Assembly (NCBI RefSeq): GCF_012979235.1
Contig: NZ_JAATWC010000001.1
Coordinates: 625,001 to 689,000 of the forward strand
DNA length: 64,000 nt
Source of the DNA: Dissulfurirhabdus thermomarina
GTDB taxonomy: Bacteria; Desulfobacterota; Dissulfuribacteria; Dissulfuribacterales; Dissulfurirhabdaceae
Reading direction: 5' to 3'
Positions 17,705-26,328 of this stretch are shown here, in pieces (position 1 is the stretch's first letter; every line of letters starts with the position of its first letter). A program made the position numbers and the translations under genes. A model generated the notes under the pieces. That model saw only the letters and a list, made by a program, of their open reading frames with translations. It was not told the DNA's origin and did not search any database.

Positions 17705-19234
17705 ATGAGACCGAGATTCCACACTGCAAGGGGATGGACGGCCCTGGCGGCCGCCGCCTTGGTGGCGGTCATCCCGGCGGCGGGGGCCGCCGCCGCGGCG
17801 CCGGAGGTGAGCGAGGCCACCGAGGAGTGCCTCTCCTGCCACGCCGTGGCCACCCCGGGGATCGTGGCCGACTGGAAGGCCAGCCGGCACGCCGCGACGA
17901 CCCCCATGGCCGCCCTGGAGCGGCCGGCGCTCGAGCGCCGGGTCTCCGCGGACCAGGTGCCCCCGGGGCTCCGGATGACCGTGGTGGGGTGCGCCGAGTG
18001 CCACACCGCCAACCCCGACGCCCACGCCGACACCTTCGACCACAACGGCTACCGCGTCCACGTGGTGGTGACACCGGCCGACTGCGCCGCCTGCCACCCG
18101 GAGGAACGGGCGCAGTACGACCAGAACATCATGTCCCACGCCTACGGCAACCTCCACGCCAATCCCGTCTACCACAACCTGGTGGAGACCACGGACGGGG
18201 TCCAGGTGGTGACGGAGGAAGGGACCCGGCTGGAGTCGCCCGACGACCTCACCCTCGCCGATTCCTGCTTCTCGTGCCACGGGACGGAGGTCAAGGTGGC
18301 CGGGACGCGGACCGTGGAGACCGACCTCGGCGAGATGGACTTCCCCATCCTCACCGGCTGGCCCAACCAGGGGGTGGGCCGGGTGAACCCGGACGGGACC
18401 CTGGGGGCCTGCACCTCCTGCCATCCCCGGCACGGGTTCTCCATCGAGGTGGCGCGCAAGCCCTACACCTGCGGCCAGTGCCACAAGGGCCCGGACGTCC
18501 CGGCCTACAAGGTCTACCAGGTGAGCAAGCACGGCAACCTCTTCGCCTCCGTCGGCAAGGAGTGGAACTTCTCCGCCGTCCCCTGGGTGGTGGGGCGGGA
18601 TTTCACCGCGCCCACCTGCGCCACCTGCCACGCCAGCCTGGTGGTCACCGACGAGGGCGAGGTGGTGGCCCGCCGGAGCCACCGGATGAACGACCGGATC
18701 GGCTGGCGGATCTTCGGGCTCGTCTACGCCCACGCGCACCCGAAGTCGCCGGACACCACCGTCATCCGGAACCGGGCCGGGCTGCCGCTGCCCACGGAGC
18801 TCACCGGCGAGCCCGCCGCCGCCTTCCTCATCGACAAGGACGAGCAGGCCCGCCGGCGGGCCGCCATGCAGGCCGTCTGCCGCGCCTGCCACAGCCGGGG
18901 CTGGGTGGAGGGCCACTACGCCCGCTTCGACCGGGCCATCGAGACCACCAACGCCATGACCCTGGCGGCCACCCGGATCCTCCTCCGGGCCTGGGACGAG
19001 GGCGCGGCCAAGGGGCTCGAGCAGAAGGACAGCATCTTCAACGAGGCCATCGAGAAGATGTGGGTGGAGCAATGGTTGTTCTACGGCAATTCCGTCCGCT
19101 TCGCCGCCGCCATGGGCGGGGCGGACTACGGGGTCTTCGCCAATGGCCGGTGGGTCCAGGCGAAGAACCTCCAGGCGATGAAGGACTGGCTGGATTTCAA
19201 GCTCAAGAAGCACAAGGGCGGCTGGCTCTGGTGA
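17705..19234 (+). CDS. Octaheme c-type cytochrome, HAO-like
   Basis: A 509-residue periplasmic precursor (signal peptide to about residue 32) with eight canonical CXXCH motifs: CLSCH, CAECH, CAACH, CFSCH, CTSCH, CGQCH, CATCH and CRACH. A long C-terminal helical region follows, with FYGNSVRFAAAMGGADYGVF. Heme number, spacing and tail fit the hydroxylamine oxidoreductase-like octaheme family, which in anaerobes often reduces nitrite, NO or hydroxylamine. MccA-type sulfite reductase is less likely because no long CXnCH site is seen. Substrate is not provable from sequence. GGAGGAGG sets the start at 17705. Confidence 0.7.
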   Translation: MRPRFHTARGWTALAAAALVAVIPAAGAAAAAPEVSEATEECLSCHAVATPGIVADWKASRHAATTPMAALERPALERRVSADQVPPGLRMTVVGCAECHTANPDAHADTFDHNGYRVHVVVTPADCAACHPEERAQYDQNIMSHAYGNLHANPVYHNLVETTDGVQVVTEEGTRLESPDDLTLADSCFSCHGTEVKVAGTRTVETDLGEMDFPILTGWPNQGVGRVNPDGTLGACTSCHPRHGFSIEVARKPYTCGQCHKGPDVPAYKVYQVSKHGNLFASVGKEWNFSAVPWVVGRDFTAPTCATCHASLVVTDEGEVVARRSHRMNDRIGWRIFGLVYAHAHPKSPDTTVIRNRAGLPLPTELTGEPAAAFLIDKDEQARRRAAMQAVCRACHSRGWVEGHYARFDRAIETTNAMTLAATRILLRAWDEGAAKGLEQKDSIFNEAIEKMWVEQWLFYGNSVRFAAAMGGADYGVFANGRWVQAKNLQAMKDWLDFKLKKHKGGWLW

Positions 19235-19300
19235 GACCGGTCGAACCCCGGACGACAGCGTAACGGCGCCGCCGCCGCGAAAGGAAAAGGAGGAGTCCCG

Positions 19301-19678
19301 ATGACGAAGAAGCTCGAGATCTACAAGTGCGAAGTCTGCGGCAACATCGTGGAGATGGTCCATGAGGGGGCCGGCGAACTGGTCTGCTGCAACCAGCCCA
19401 TGAAGCGCTTCGAGGCCAACACCGTGGACGCCGCGCAGGAGAAGCACGTCCCGGTGGTGGAGAAGCGGGAGGGTGGTTTCCTGGTGAAGGTGGGCAGTGT
19501 CCCGCATCCCATGGAGGAGAAACACTACATCGAGTGGATCCAGGTGGTCACCGACGACGGCCGGACCTGCCGGAAGTTCCTCCGACCCGGCGACGCCCCG
19601 GAGGCCTTCTTCCGCATCGACGCCGCCTCCGTGACCGCCCGCGAGTACTGCAACCTCCACGGGCTGTGGAAGGCATAG
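19301..19678 (+). CDS. dfx: Desulfoferrodoxin (2Fe superoxide reductase)
   Basis: Reduces superoxide to peroxide without forming oxygen. The 125-residue protein has an N-terminal desulforedoxin site (YKCEVCGN...VCCNQPM) and a C-terminal catalytic site whose His4-Cys ligands can be read as [18 protein letters not shown] and YCNLHGLW. The length is standard for class I. AAGGAGGAG precedes the ATG. Product peroxide would be handled by the rubrerythrin and peroxiredoxin upstream. Confidence 0.96.
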   Translation: MTKKLEIYKCEVCGNIVEMVHEGAGELVCCNQPMKRFEANTVDAAQEKHVPVVEKREGGFLVKVGSVPHPMEEKHYIEWIQVVTDDGRTCRKFLRPGDAPEAFFRIDAASVTAREYCNLHGLWKA

Positions 19679-19691
19679 GGAGGTGGCCGGG

Positions 19692-20210
19692 ATGCTGAGC
19701 GAGAAGATGGAGGCGGCCTTGAACCGCCAGGTGAACGCGGAACTCTACTCCGCCTACCTCTACCTCTCCATGGTGGCCTACTTCGAGTCGGTGGATCTGC
19801 CCGGTTGCGCGGCCTGGATGCGGGCCCAGACCCAGGAGGAAGTGGCCCACGCCATGAAGATCTACGACTTCATCAACGAGCGGGGCGGGCGGGTCCGCCT
19901 TTCGGCCATCGACGCGCCGCCCACGGAGTGGGACTCGCCGCTGGCGGCCTTCGAGGACGCCTACGCCCACGAGCAGAAGGTCACGGGGCTCATCAACGAC
20001 CTCATGAACCTCGCCGTGGCGGAGCGGGACCACGCCACCCAGATCTTCCTCCAGTGGTTCGTCTCCGAGCAGGTGGAGGAGGAGGCCTCGGCCAGCGCCG
20101 TGGTCAAGAAGCTCCGGCTCGCCGGCGATGCCGCCGGCGGGCTGCTCATGATCGACAACGAGCTCGGGCAGCGGGTCTTCACCCCGCCCGGGCAGGCGGC
20201 CGGGGCCTGA
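19692..20210 (+). CDS. ftn: Ferritin
   Basis: Iron storage and ferroxidase protein of 172 residues. The four-helix ferritin core includes [20 protein letters not shown], then [19 protein letters not shown] carrying the ExxH iron ligands, and LFLQWF-type helix four with [15 protein letters not shown] is 8 bases before ATG 19692, which is preferred over the upstream GTG at 19683. It starts 13 bases after dfx. Sequestering iron limits Fenton chemistry, which fits the island. Confidence 0.93.
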   Translation: MLSEKMEAALNRQVNAELYSAYLYLSMVAYFESVDLPGCAAWMRAQTQEEVAHAMKIYDFINERGGRVRLSAIDAPPTEWDSPLAAFEDAYAHEQKVTGLINDLMNLAVAERDHATQIFLQWFVSEQVEEEASASAVVKKLRLAGDAAGGLLMIDNELGQRVFTPPGQAAGA

Positions 20211-20246
20211 GCCCCGGCGTGACGAAAGGACGACGGAGGCAGCACC

Positions 20247-20471
20247 ATGGCGGCACCCGAAGAGATGTGGCAGTGCCAGACTCTCAACTGTGGCTATATC
20301 TACGACCCGGACCGGGGCGACCGGAAGGGGAAGATCCCCAAGGGGACCCGTTTCGAGGACCTCCCCGACGACTGGCGGTGCCCGGTCTGCGGCGCGAGCA
20401 AGGAGAACTTCCGGCCCCTGGCCGGGCCGGGCTCCGTGGCGGAGGCGGACAAGGCCGCCGCCCGGGCCTGA
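20247..20471 (+). CDS. Rubredoxin with CX4C first ligand loop
   Basis: A 74-residue iron protein. The first knuckle is [12 protein letters not shown], with four instead of two residues between cysteines. The second is the normal CPVCG. A longer loop ([20 protein letters not shown]) and a 20-residue C-terminal tail follow. CX4C rubredoxins are known in sulfate reducers as a second type. It probably donates electrons to the flavodiiron protein at 20767 or to rubrerythrin. Confidence 0.9.
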   Translation: MAAPEEMWQCQTLNCGYIYDPDRGDRKGKIPKGTRFEDLPDDWRCPVCGASKENFRPLAGPGSVAEADKAAARA

Positions 20472-20526
20472 ACCCCGGGGCACCCCCGGAAAGCGAAGAA
20501 AGCGACAAAGCGACAAGGAGCGATCC

Positions 20527-20685
20527 ATGAAGAAGTGTACCTGCAGTGTGTGCGGCTACGTGTACGACCCCGCAGAAGGCGATCCCGCTGGCGGCGTCGC
20601 CCCCGGCACCGCCTTCGAAGACCTTCCCGATGGCTGGACCTGCCCGGTCTGCGGCGCGGCCAAGGACGCCTTCGAGTGCGAGTAA
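20527..20685 (+). CDS. rub: Classical rubredoxin
   Basis: A 52-residue rubredoxin of normal length with [10 protein letters not shown] and [12 protein letters not shown] flanking the conserved [14 protein letters not shown] core. One-electron carrier, most likely the donor to the rubredoxin:oxygen oxidoreductase gene 81 bases downstream. ACAAGGAG lies 8 bases before the ATG. Confidence 0.95.
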   Translation: MKKCTCSVCGYVYDPAEGDPAGGVAPGTAFEDLPDGWTCPVCGAAKDAFECE

Positions 20686-20766
20686 GAGGCCCGGGATGCC
20701 CCCCGCCCCCCCGGGGGGGGGCGGGGACGTACGGCCCGGCGCGACAGGAGAGAAAGGACGTGACCC

Positions 20767-21960
20767 ATGCAGCCTGTTGAGATCAAGAAGGACATCTTCT
20801 GGGTCGGGGCCGTGGACTGGAACATCCGGGACTTCCACGGCTACTCCACCTGGAAGGGCAGCACCTACAACGCCTACCTCGTCATGGACGAGAAGATCAC
20901 CCTCTTCGACACCGTCCGTGCGCCCTTCAAGAACGACCTCCTCCACCGGATCCACAACATCGTGGACCCGTCGAAGATTGATTACCTGGTGGTGAACCAC
21001 GTGGAGATGGACCACTCGGGGTGCGTGGGCGAGGTGATCGACCGCATCCGGCCCGAGAAGGTCTTCTGCTCCGCCATGGGGAAGAAGGCCCTCATCGACC
21101 ACTACCACCGGGAGGACTGGCCCCTGGAGGTGGTCCCCAACGGGGGCGAGATCTCCCTGGGCGCCCGGACCGTCCGCTTCCTCGAGACCCGGATGCTCCA
21201 CTGGCCCGACAGCATGTTCTCGTACCTCGTGGAGGACCGGGTCCTCATCTCCAGCGACGCCTTCGGGCAGCACTGGGCCACGAGCCAGCGCTTCGACGAC
21301 GAGGTGGACACCTCGGAGCTCATGGACCACGCGGCCAAGTACTACGCCAACATCCTCCTCCTCTACTCCCCGCTGGTCACCAAGCTGCTGGCCTCGGTGC
21401 AGGAGATGGGGATTCCCATCGACGTCATCGCCCCGGACCACGGCCTCATCTGGCGGCGCGAGCCGGGCCGGATCCTCGAGGCCTACGGCCGCTGGGCGCG
21501 GCAGGAGGGCGAGCCCCGGGCCGTGGTGATCTACGACACCATGTGGCACAGCACCGAGAAGATGGCCAAGGCCGTGGCCGACGGCATCCAGGACGAGGGC
21601 GTCCCGGTCCGGATCATGAACCTCCGGGCGTGTCACCGGAGCGACGTCATGACCGAGGTCCTCGGGGCCAAGGCCCTGGTCTTCGGCTCGTCCACCCTCA
21701 ACAACGGGCTCTTGCCCCGGATGGCGGGCATGCTCGCCTACATGAAGGGGCTCCGGCCCGCGAACAAGCTCGGCGCCGCCTTCGGGTCCTACGGCTGGAG
21801 CGGGGAGGCGGTGAAGCTCATGACCCAGGCCATGGAGGAGATGAAGTTCCAGGTGGTGGACCCCGGGGTCCGGATCAAGTACGTCCCCACCCACGACTCC
21901 CTCCGCGACTGCGTGGAGCTCGGCCGGAAGGTGGGCCGCTCGGTGAAAGAGGCCTTTTGA
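20767..21960 (+). CDS. roo: Flavodiiron protein, rubredoxin:oxygen oxidoreductase
   Basis: Reduces oxygen to water, and in some members NO to nitrous oxide, in the cytoplasm. The 397-residue protein has an N-terminal metallo-beta-lactamase-like diiron domain with HVEMDHSG (near residue 78) and the further ligand histidines in MLHWPD and PDHGLIW. A flavodoxin domain starts near residue 255 (VVIYDTMWHSTEKMAKAV, the FMN phosphate loop). There is no fused rubredoxin, which matches the separate rubredoxin genes immediately upstream. Confidence 0.95.
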   Translation: MQPVEIKKDIFWVGAVDWNIRDFHGYSTWKGSTYNAYLVMDEKITLFDTVRAPFKNDLLHRIHNIVDPSKIDYLVVNHVEMDHSGCVGEVIDRIRPEKVFCSAMGKKALIDHYHREDWPLEVVPNGGEISLGARTVRFLETRMLHWPDSMFSYLVEDRVLISSDAFGQHWATSQRFDDEVDTSELMDHAAKYYANILLLYSPLVTKLLASVQEMGIPIDVIAPDHGLIWRREPGRILEAYGRWARQEGEPRAVVIYDTMWHSTEKMAKAVADGIQDEGVPVRIMNLRACHRSDVMTEVLGAKALVFGSSTLNNGLLPRMAGMLAYMKGLRPANKLGAAFGSYGWSGEAVKLMTQAMEEMKFQVVDPGVRIKYVPTHDSLRDCVELGRKVGRSVKEAF

Positions 21961-22001
21961 GGGCCGGCGGCGCGACGCAAGAAAGAAAGGACGGAAGTGA
22001 C

Positions 22002-22325
22002 ATGCGGATCGACGTGGACCGGAACGTGGTGGAGATGCGGCCGGAGACCGAGGCGGAGACCGCCGCCCTGGAGGTGCTCTGGCGGGTGATCGTGGGTTGC
22101 GCCCAGGAGGGGAAGAAGCTCGTCCCCATCGGCGAATACGTCCCGGTCAAGGAACGGCTCGCCCGTTTCCTGATCGAGGGCGTCCCCGGGGGCAAGACCG
22201 CCTTCTCGGACCGGAAGGCCCGGGCGGGCACCTATGTCTGCACCGTCTGCAACAAGTACATGGACGTGGCGGAGGGCGCCTCGGTACCGCTCTGCTGCGG
22301 CCGCGAGATGGAGCACATGGAGTGA
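22002..22325 (+). CDS. Uncharacterised small protein with C-terminal desulforedoxin-like iron site
   Basis: A 107-residue protein. The first about 75 residues (VDRNVVEMRPETEAETAALE... LARFLIEG) are not recognised and look mainly helical. The last 30 residues form YVCTVCNKYMDVAEG...LCCGREM, the CX2C...CC ligand set of desulforedoxin and of the N-terminal domain of desulfoferrodoxin. It lies 41 bases after roo and overlaps the next gene by 4 bases. It may be an additional one-electron carrier for this oxygen-reduction set; function unproven. Confidence 0.7.
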   Translation: MRIDVDRNVVEMRPETEAETAALEVLWRVIVGCAQEGKKLVPIGEYVPVKERLARFLIEGVPGGKTAFSDRKARAGTYVCTVCNKYMDVAEGASVPLCCGREMEHME

Positions 22326-23023
22326 GGAGGGCCCCGGGGGCGGGCGGCGCGGCCCGGGGCGGGCTCCGGCGCCGCCTGGCGTCGCTCCTGGAGAAGGAGC
22401 CCGATCGGGCGCTCGCCGAGATCCGGCGCCTGCCGCCCCGGCGGGCCGTCAGCCCCCTGGTGGGCCTCTTCTGCCACGGGGACGAGCGCGTGCGGTGGGG
22501 GGCCGTCCGGGCCCTGGGCGAGGTCACGGCGCGCCTGGCCGCCGAGGACCCGGAGGCGGCCCGGGTGGTGGTCCGGCGCCTCATGTGGAGCCTCAACGAC
22601 GAGTCCGGGGGCATCGGCTGGGGCGCCCCCGAGGCCATGGGCGAGATCCTGGCGCGGCACGAGGGCCTGGCGGAGGAATACGCCCCCATCCTGGTCTCCT
22701 ACATCCGGGAGGACGGGAACTTCCTCGAGTACCCGCCGCTCCAGCGGGGGGCCCTCTGGGGGGTGGGGCGCCTGGCCGAGGCCCGGCCGGACCTCGCGCG
22801 GGCCCTCGATGCGGGCCGCCACGCGGCCCCGTTCCTGCGGGCCGCGGATCCGGCCCTGCGGGGCCTGGCCGCCTGGGTGCTGGCCGGGACGGGTCCGGGA
22901 GAGGCCCGGGCGGCGCTGGAGGCCCTGCGGGAAGACGGGGCGGTCTTTCGACTCTTCCGCGGGGGCCGGTTCGAGGAGGTCACCGTGGGCCGCTTGGCCG
23001 AGGCGGCCCTGGATGGGAACTGA
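22322..23023 (+). CDS. HEAT-repeat protein, DVU0298 type
   Basis: A 233-residue soluble protein made of helical HEAT-like repeats. The segment VRRLMWSLNDESGGIGWGAPEAMGEI is the characteristic block of DVU0298-type proteins known from Desulfovibrio; their function is not established. The GTG start lies inside the stop of the preceding gene (GTGA), so the two are translationally coupled. The location between roo and cydAB hints at a supporting role in oxygen defence, by context only. Confidence 0.8.
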   Translation: MRRAPGAGGAARGGLRRRLASLLEKEPDRALAEIRRLPPRRAVSPLVGLFCHGDERVRWGAVRALGEVTARLAAEDPEAARVVVRRLMWSLNDESGGIGWGAPEAMGEILARHEGLAEEYAPILVSYIREDGNFLEYPPLQRGALWGVGRLAEARPDLARALDAGRHAAPFLRAADPALRGLAAWVLAGTGPGEARAALEALREDGAVFRLFRGGRFEEVTVGRLAEAALDGN

Positions 23024-23115
23024 CTGGCTGAAAGGGACGCCCCGAAGGGACGGGGGATCGGCCGGGAGGGGCCCGGCCGGGAACCACGGAAGACGGAAAG
23101 GAGGGACCCGAGACC

Positions 23116-24429
23116 ATGGACGCCTTGATGCTGTCGCGGCTGCAGTTCGCCGCCGCCACCTTGTTCCACTTTCTCTTCGTGCCGCTCACGCTGGGCCTTT
23201 CGGTCCTCGTGGCCGTCATGGAGACCCGCTACGTCCGGACGGGCGACGAGGAGTACCGGCGGATGGCCCGCTTCTGGGGCCGCCTCTTCCTCATCAACTT
23301 CGCCATCGGCGTGGTGACGGGGATCACCCTGGAGTTCCAGTTCGGGACCAACTGGTCCCGGTACTCGGCCTACGTGGGCGACATCTTCGGGTCGCTGCTG
23401 GCCATCGAGGCGACCCTGGCCTTCTTCCTGGAGTCCACCTTCATCGGGGTCTGGATCTTCGGCTGGAAGCGGCTCTCGCCCCGGATGCACGCCCTCACCA
23501 TGTGGCTCGTGGCCGGGGCGTCCACCTTCTCCGCCATCTGGATCCTCATCGCCAACGCCTGGATGCAGCACCCGGTGGGCTACGTGCTCCGGAACGGCCG
23601 GGCGGAGCTGGCGGACTTCCTGGCGGTGGTGACCCAGAAGTTCGCCTGGGTCGAGTTCCTTCACACCGTGAGCGGGGCCTACATCCTTTCGGGCTTCTTC
23701 GTGATGGGGGTGAGCGCCTGGCACCTGCTCCGCCGGAACGAGGTCCCCTTCTTCACCCGGTCCTTCCGGATCGGGCTCGTCTTCGCCCTGGTCTTCTCCA
23801 TCTTCGAGGTGGTCCAGGGGCACCTCAACGGGGCGGAGGTGGCCGAGGCGCAGCCCACGAAGCTCGCCGCCATGGAGTCCCTCTGGGAGACCACCGAGGG
23901 CGCGCCCATGACCCTCTTTCTCGTCCCGGACGAGGCGGCGGGCCGGAACGCCGTGGAGATCGGCCGGTTGCCGGGCTTTCTGAGCCTGCTCGCCTACCAC
24001 GACCCCAAGGCCACGGTGAAGGGGCTCAACGACTTCCCCGCCGACGAGCGCCCACCCGTCCTCGTCTCGTTCCTCTCCTTCCGGATCATGGTGGGGCTCG
24101 GTCTCCTCTTCGTGCTGCTCACCGTGGTGGGGTGGTTCAAGCGGAACGACCTGGTGGACAGCCCCACCTACCTGCGGATCATGGTCTGGGCCATCCCCCT
24201 GCCCTACATCGCCATCGAACTCGGCTGGATCCTCGCCGAGGTGGGGCGCCAGCCCTGGATCGTCTACGGCCTCATGCGGACCTCGGACGCGGTCTCCCCC
24301 GTGGCCGCCTCGCAGGTCGCCGTCTCGCTGGCGGCCTTCGTGGGGGTCTACACGGGGCTGGGGATTTTGGCCTATTACCTCATGGCCCGGTACGCCCGAA
24401 GGGGGCCCGAGCCGGCGCCCGCCGCCTAG
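23116..24429 (+). CDS. cydA: Cytochrome bd quinol oxidase subunit I
   Basis: Heme-bearing subunit of a high-affinity quinol:oxygen oxidoreductase in the inner membrane. The 437-residue length and short loop before GRQPWIVYGLMRT put it in the short-Q-loop class. Heme ligands are visible in FHFLFVPLTLGLSV (His near residue 17) and EFLHTVSGAYILSGFFVMG (His near residue 184). AAAGGAGGG precedes ATG 23116. In anaerobes it removes oxygen using menaquinol, consistent with mqnBD at 4474-6055. No cydDC genes are seen. Confidence 0.95.
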   Translation: MDALMLSRLQFAAATLFHFLFVPLTLGLSVLVAVMETRYVRTGDEEYRRMARFWGRLFLINFAIGVVTGITLEFQFGTNWSRYSAYVGDIFGSLLAIEATLAFFLESTFIGVWIFGWKRLSPRMHALTMWLVAGASTFSAIWILIANAWMQHPVGYVLRNGRAELADFLAVVTQKFAWVEFLHTVSGAYILSGFFVMGVSAWHLLRRNEVPFFTRSFRIGLVFALVFSIFEVVQGHLNGAEVAEAQPTKLAAMESLWETTEGAPMTLFLVPDEAAGRNAVEIGRLPGFLSLLAYHDPKATVKGLNDFPADERPPVLVSFLSFRIMVGLGLLFVLLTVVGWFKRNDLVDSPTYLRIMVWAIPLPYIAIELGWILAEVGRQPWIVYGLMRTSDAVSPVAASQVAVSLAAFVGVYTGLGILAYYLMARYARRGPEPAPAA

Positions 24430-24447
24430 GGAAAGGGGGATCTCACC

Positions 24448-25470
24448 ATGCTCGAGACCATCTGGTTCATCATCTGGGGAGTGCTCTGGACCGTCTACTT
24501 CGTGCTGGACGGCTTCGATCTCGGCCTCGGCGCCCTGATGCCCGCGCTGGCGAAGACGGAGGAGGAGAAGCGGACCGTTTACAATTCCATGGGGCCCTTC
24601 TGGGACGGCAACGAGGTCTGGCTCATCACGGCGGGCGGGGTCACCTTCGCCGCCTTCCCCGGCACCTACGCGGTGATGTTCAGCACCCTCTACGCCCCCC
24701 TCCTGTGGCTGCTCTTCGCCCTCATCTTCCGGGGCATCGCCATGGAATACCGGGGGCACATGGAGAGCGAGCGGTGGCGGGGTTTCTGGGACCTCGTCCT
24801 GTCGGCGGCGAGCTTCCTGCCGGCCCTGCTCCTGGGCGTGGCCTTCGCCAACATCTTCCAGGGCGTGCCCTTCGACACCCGGGGCGTCTTCCACGGCAGC
24901 CTCCTGACCCTGCTCAACCCCTACGGCCTCCTCGGTGGAGTGCTCTTCGTGCTGCTCTTCATGGTGCACGGGTGCCTGTGGCTGGCCGCCCGGAGCACGG
25001 GGGCGCTCCGGGACCGGGCCGCGGCCCTGGCGGGGCGCCTCTGGTGGGCGCTGGCCGCGGCCGCCGTGGCCTTTTTCGCCGCGAGCTGGAAGGCGACCTC
25101 CCTCTACGCCAACTACCTCGCGGCCCCGGCCCTCTTCCTGATCCCGGCCGTGGCGGTGGCGGCGCTCCTCGCGACCCGCTTCTTCCTGGGCCAGGGGCGG
25201 TGGTGGCGGGCCTGGACCGCCTCGGCGGTGACCATCGCCGGCGCCGCCTTCTTCGGGGTGGCGGGGCTCTACCCGGCCCTCTACCCTTCGAGCCTCGACC
25301 CGGCGGCCACGCTCACGGCCTTCAACTCGTCGTCGAGCCCCCTGACCCTCAAGATCATGCTGGGCGTGGCCCTGGTGCTGGTGCCCGTGGTCATCGCCTA
25401 CCAGGCCTGGACGTACCGGACCTTCGCCGCCGGGCCGGCGGAGGCCGGGGGGCACGAGGAAGGCTACTGA
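24448..25470 (+). CDS. cydB: Cytochrome bd quinol oxidase subunit II
   Basis: Second subunit of the bd oxidase. The 340-residue protein has about eight or nine membrane spans. The family opening MLETIWFIIWGVLWTVYFVLDGFDLGLGAL and the motif GPFWDGNEVWLITAGG near residue 48 are intact. It follows cydA by 18 bases with a good AAAGGGGGA site and is the last gene of the island, ahead of a strong hairpin. Confidence 0.95.
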   Translation: MLETIWFIIWGVLWTVYFVLDGFDLGLGALMPALAKTEEEKRTVYNSMGPFWDGNEVWLITAGGVTFAAFPGTYAVMFSTLYAPLLWLLFALIFRGIAMEYRGHMESERWRGFWDLVLSAASFLPALLLGVAFANIFQGVPFDTRGVFHGSLLTLLNPYGLLGGVLFVLLFMVHGCLWLAARSTGALRDRAAALAGRLWWALAAAAVAFFAASWKATSLYANYLAAPALFLIPAVAVAALLATRFFLGQGRWWRAWTASAVTIAGAAFFGVAGLYPALYPSSLDPAATLTAFNSSSSPLTLKIMLGVALVLVPVVIAYQAWTYRTFAAGPAEAGGHEEGY

Positions 25471-25497
25471 ACCCTTCGCCCGGTCGAGTGAAGGCGG

Positions 25498-25525
25498 CGG
25501 GGCGGGCCCTCGAGGGCCCGCCCCG
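25498..25525. terminator. Perfect 28-bp palindrome, likely bidirectional terminator
   Basis: CGGGGCGGGCCC, then TCGA, then GGGCCCGCCCCG forms a very stable hairpin followed by CTTTGCG. It sits between the convergent cydB and sulfite reductase genes, the expected place for a shared terminator. Confidence 0.85.
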
Positions 25526-25551
25526 CTTTGCGTTCGGGCCGGGGCAGGGGC

Positions 25552-26211
25552 TCAGCCGAGGACGGCCGAGCGGAAGGCCTCGAACCCGACCCGGTCGATG
25601 AGGCGCCCCAGCCGGTCGGCCTTCTTGGCGTTCTGCTCGAAGTAGGCCACCACCCGCTCGGCGATCTCGAGGGCCGCCGCGTCGTCGACGCCCTCGGCCA
25701 GGACGTCGGCCAGGCGGGGGCGCGAGCCGCCGTTTCCGCCAACGGTCACCGTCCAGCCCTTGGCCTTCCCGGTGAAGGCGAGGTCCTTGATGCAGTTCTC
25801 GGCGCACTGGTTGATGCAGCCGGAGACGCCCATCTTGAACTTCCCGGGGAGCCGGCGGCCGTGGTAGCGCTTGTCGAGCTCGGCGCCGAGGGCGAGGGAG
25901 TCCTGCTGGCCGAGGCGGCAGAAGGCGGCCCCGGGGCAGGCCTTGATGCTGCGGACGCAGGCCCCCACGGCGTGACCCGGGGGTTCGCCCAGCATCTGCC
26001 AGGCGGCGTCGATGTCCGCCTCCCGGATGCCCACCAGGGCGATCCGTTCCGCGCTGGTGATCTTGAGGGCCTGGGCGCCGAAGCGCTCGGCGGTGTCCGC
26101 CAGGCGGCGCAGGTAGTCGGGCGTCACCACCCCCAGGGCGGCGTGGGGGACGATGGCGTAGGTGGTCTTGTCGCGCTGGAGCACGGCGCCCTTTTCTCCG
26201 TCTTTCAGCAT
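25552..26211 (-). CDS. Small assimilatory-type (low-spin) sulfite reductase
   Basis: A 219-residue siroheme/4Fe-4S protein with the half-length nitrite/sulfite reductase layout: a ferredoxin-like domain (about 10-80) and the cluster/siroheme domain with ACPGAAFCRLGQQDS near residue 92 and GVSGCINQCAENC near residue 128, providing the four cysteines. This matches the single-subunit P590 sulfite reductase of Desulfovibrio and methanogens, reducing sulfite to sulfide. It is distinct from the large DsrAB. AAGGAGGATC-like sequence lies just before the ATG. A transcript from it reads away from the repeat-rich region at 26986. Confidence 0.9.
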   Translation of the reverse strand: MLKDGEKGAVLQRDKTTYAIVPHAALGVVTPDYLRRLADTAERFGAQALKITSAERIALVGIREADIDAAWQMLGEPPGHAVGACVRSIKACPGAAFCRLGQQDSLALGAELDKRYHGRRLPGKFKMGVSGCINQCAENCIKDLAFTGKAKGWTVTVGGNGGSRPRLADVLAEGVDDAAALEIAERVVAYFEQNAKKADRLGRLIDRVGFEAFRSAVLG

Positions 26212-26328
26212 GGGATCCTCCTCGGGGTGATCTCGGCCCCCGGCGGGGCCGGCGTCCCGCCCATATTGCCCGCCGGGGAGCGGGCCCGCAAGGTGCGGTC
26301 CTCGCGCGCCGCGGCGCTTCCGGCCGGC

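Noticed and set aside
17705-19234. Octaheme cytochrome as MccA-type sulfite reductase
   Set aside because: All eight sites are normal CXXCH; the long-spaced heme site typical of MccA is not visible.
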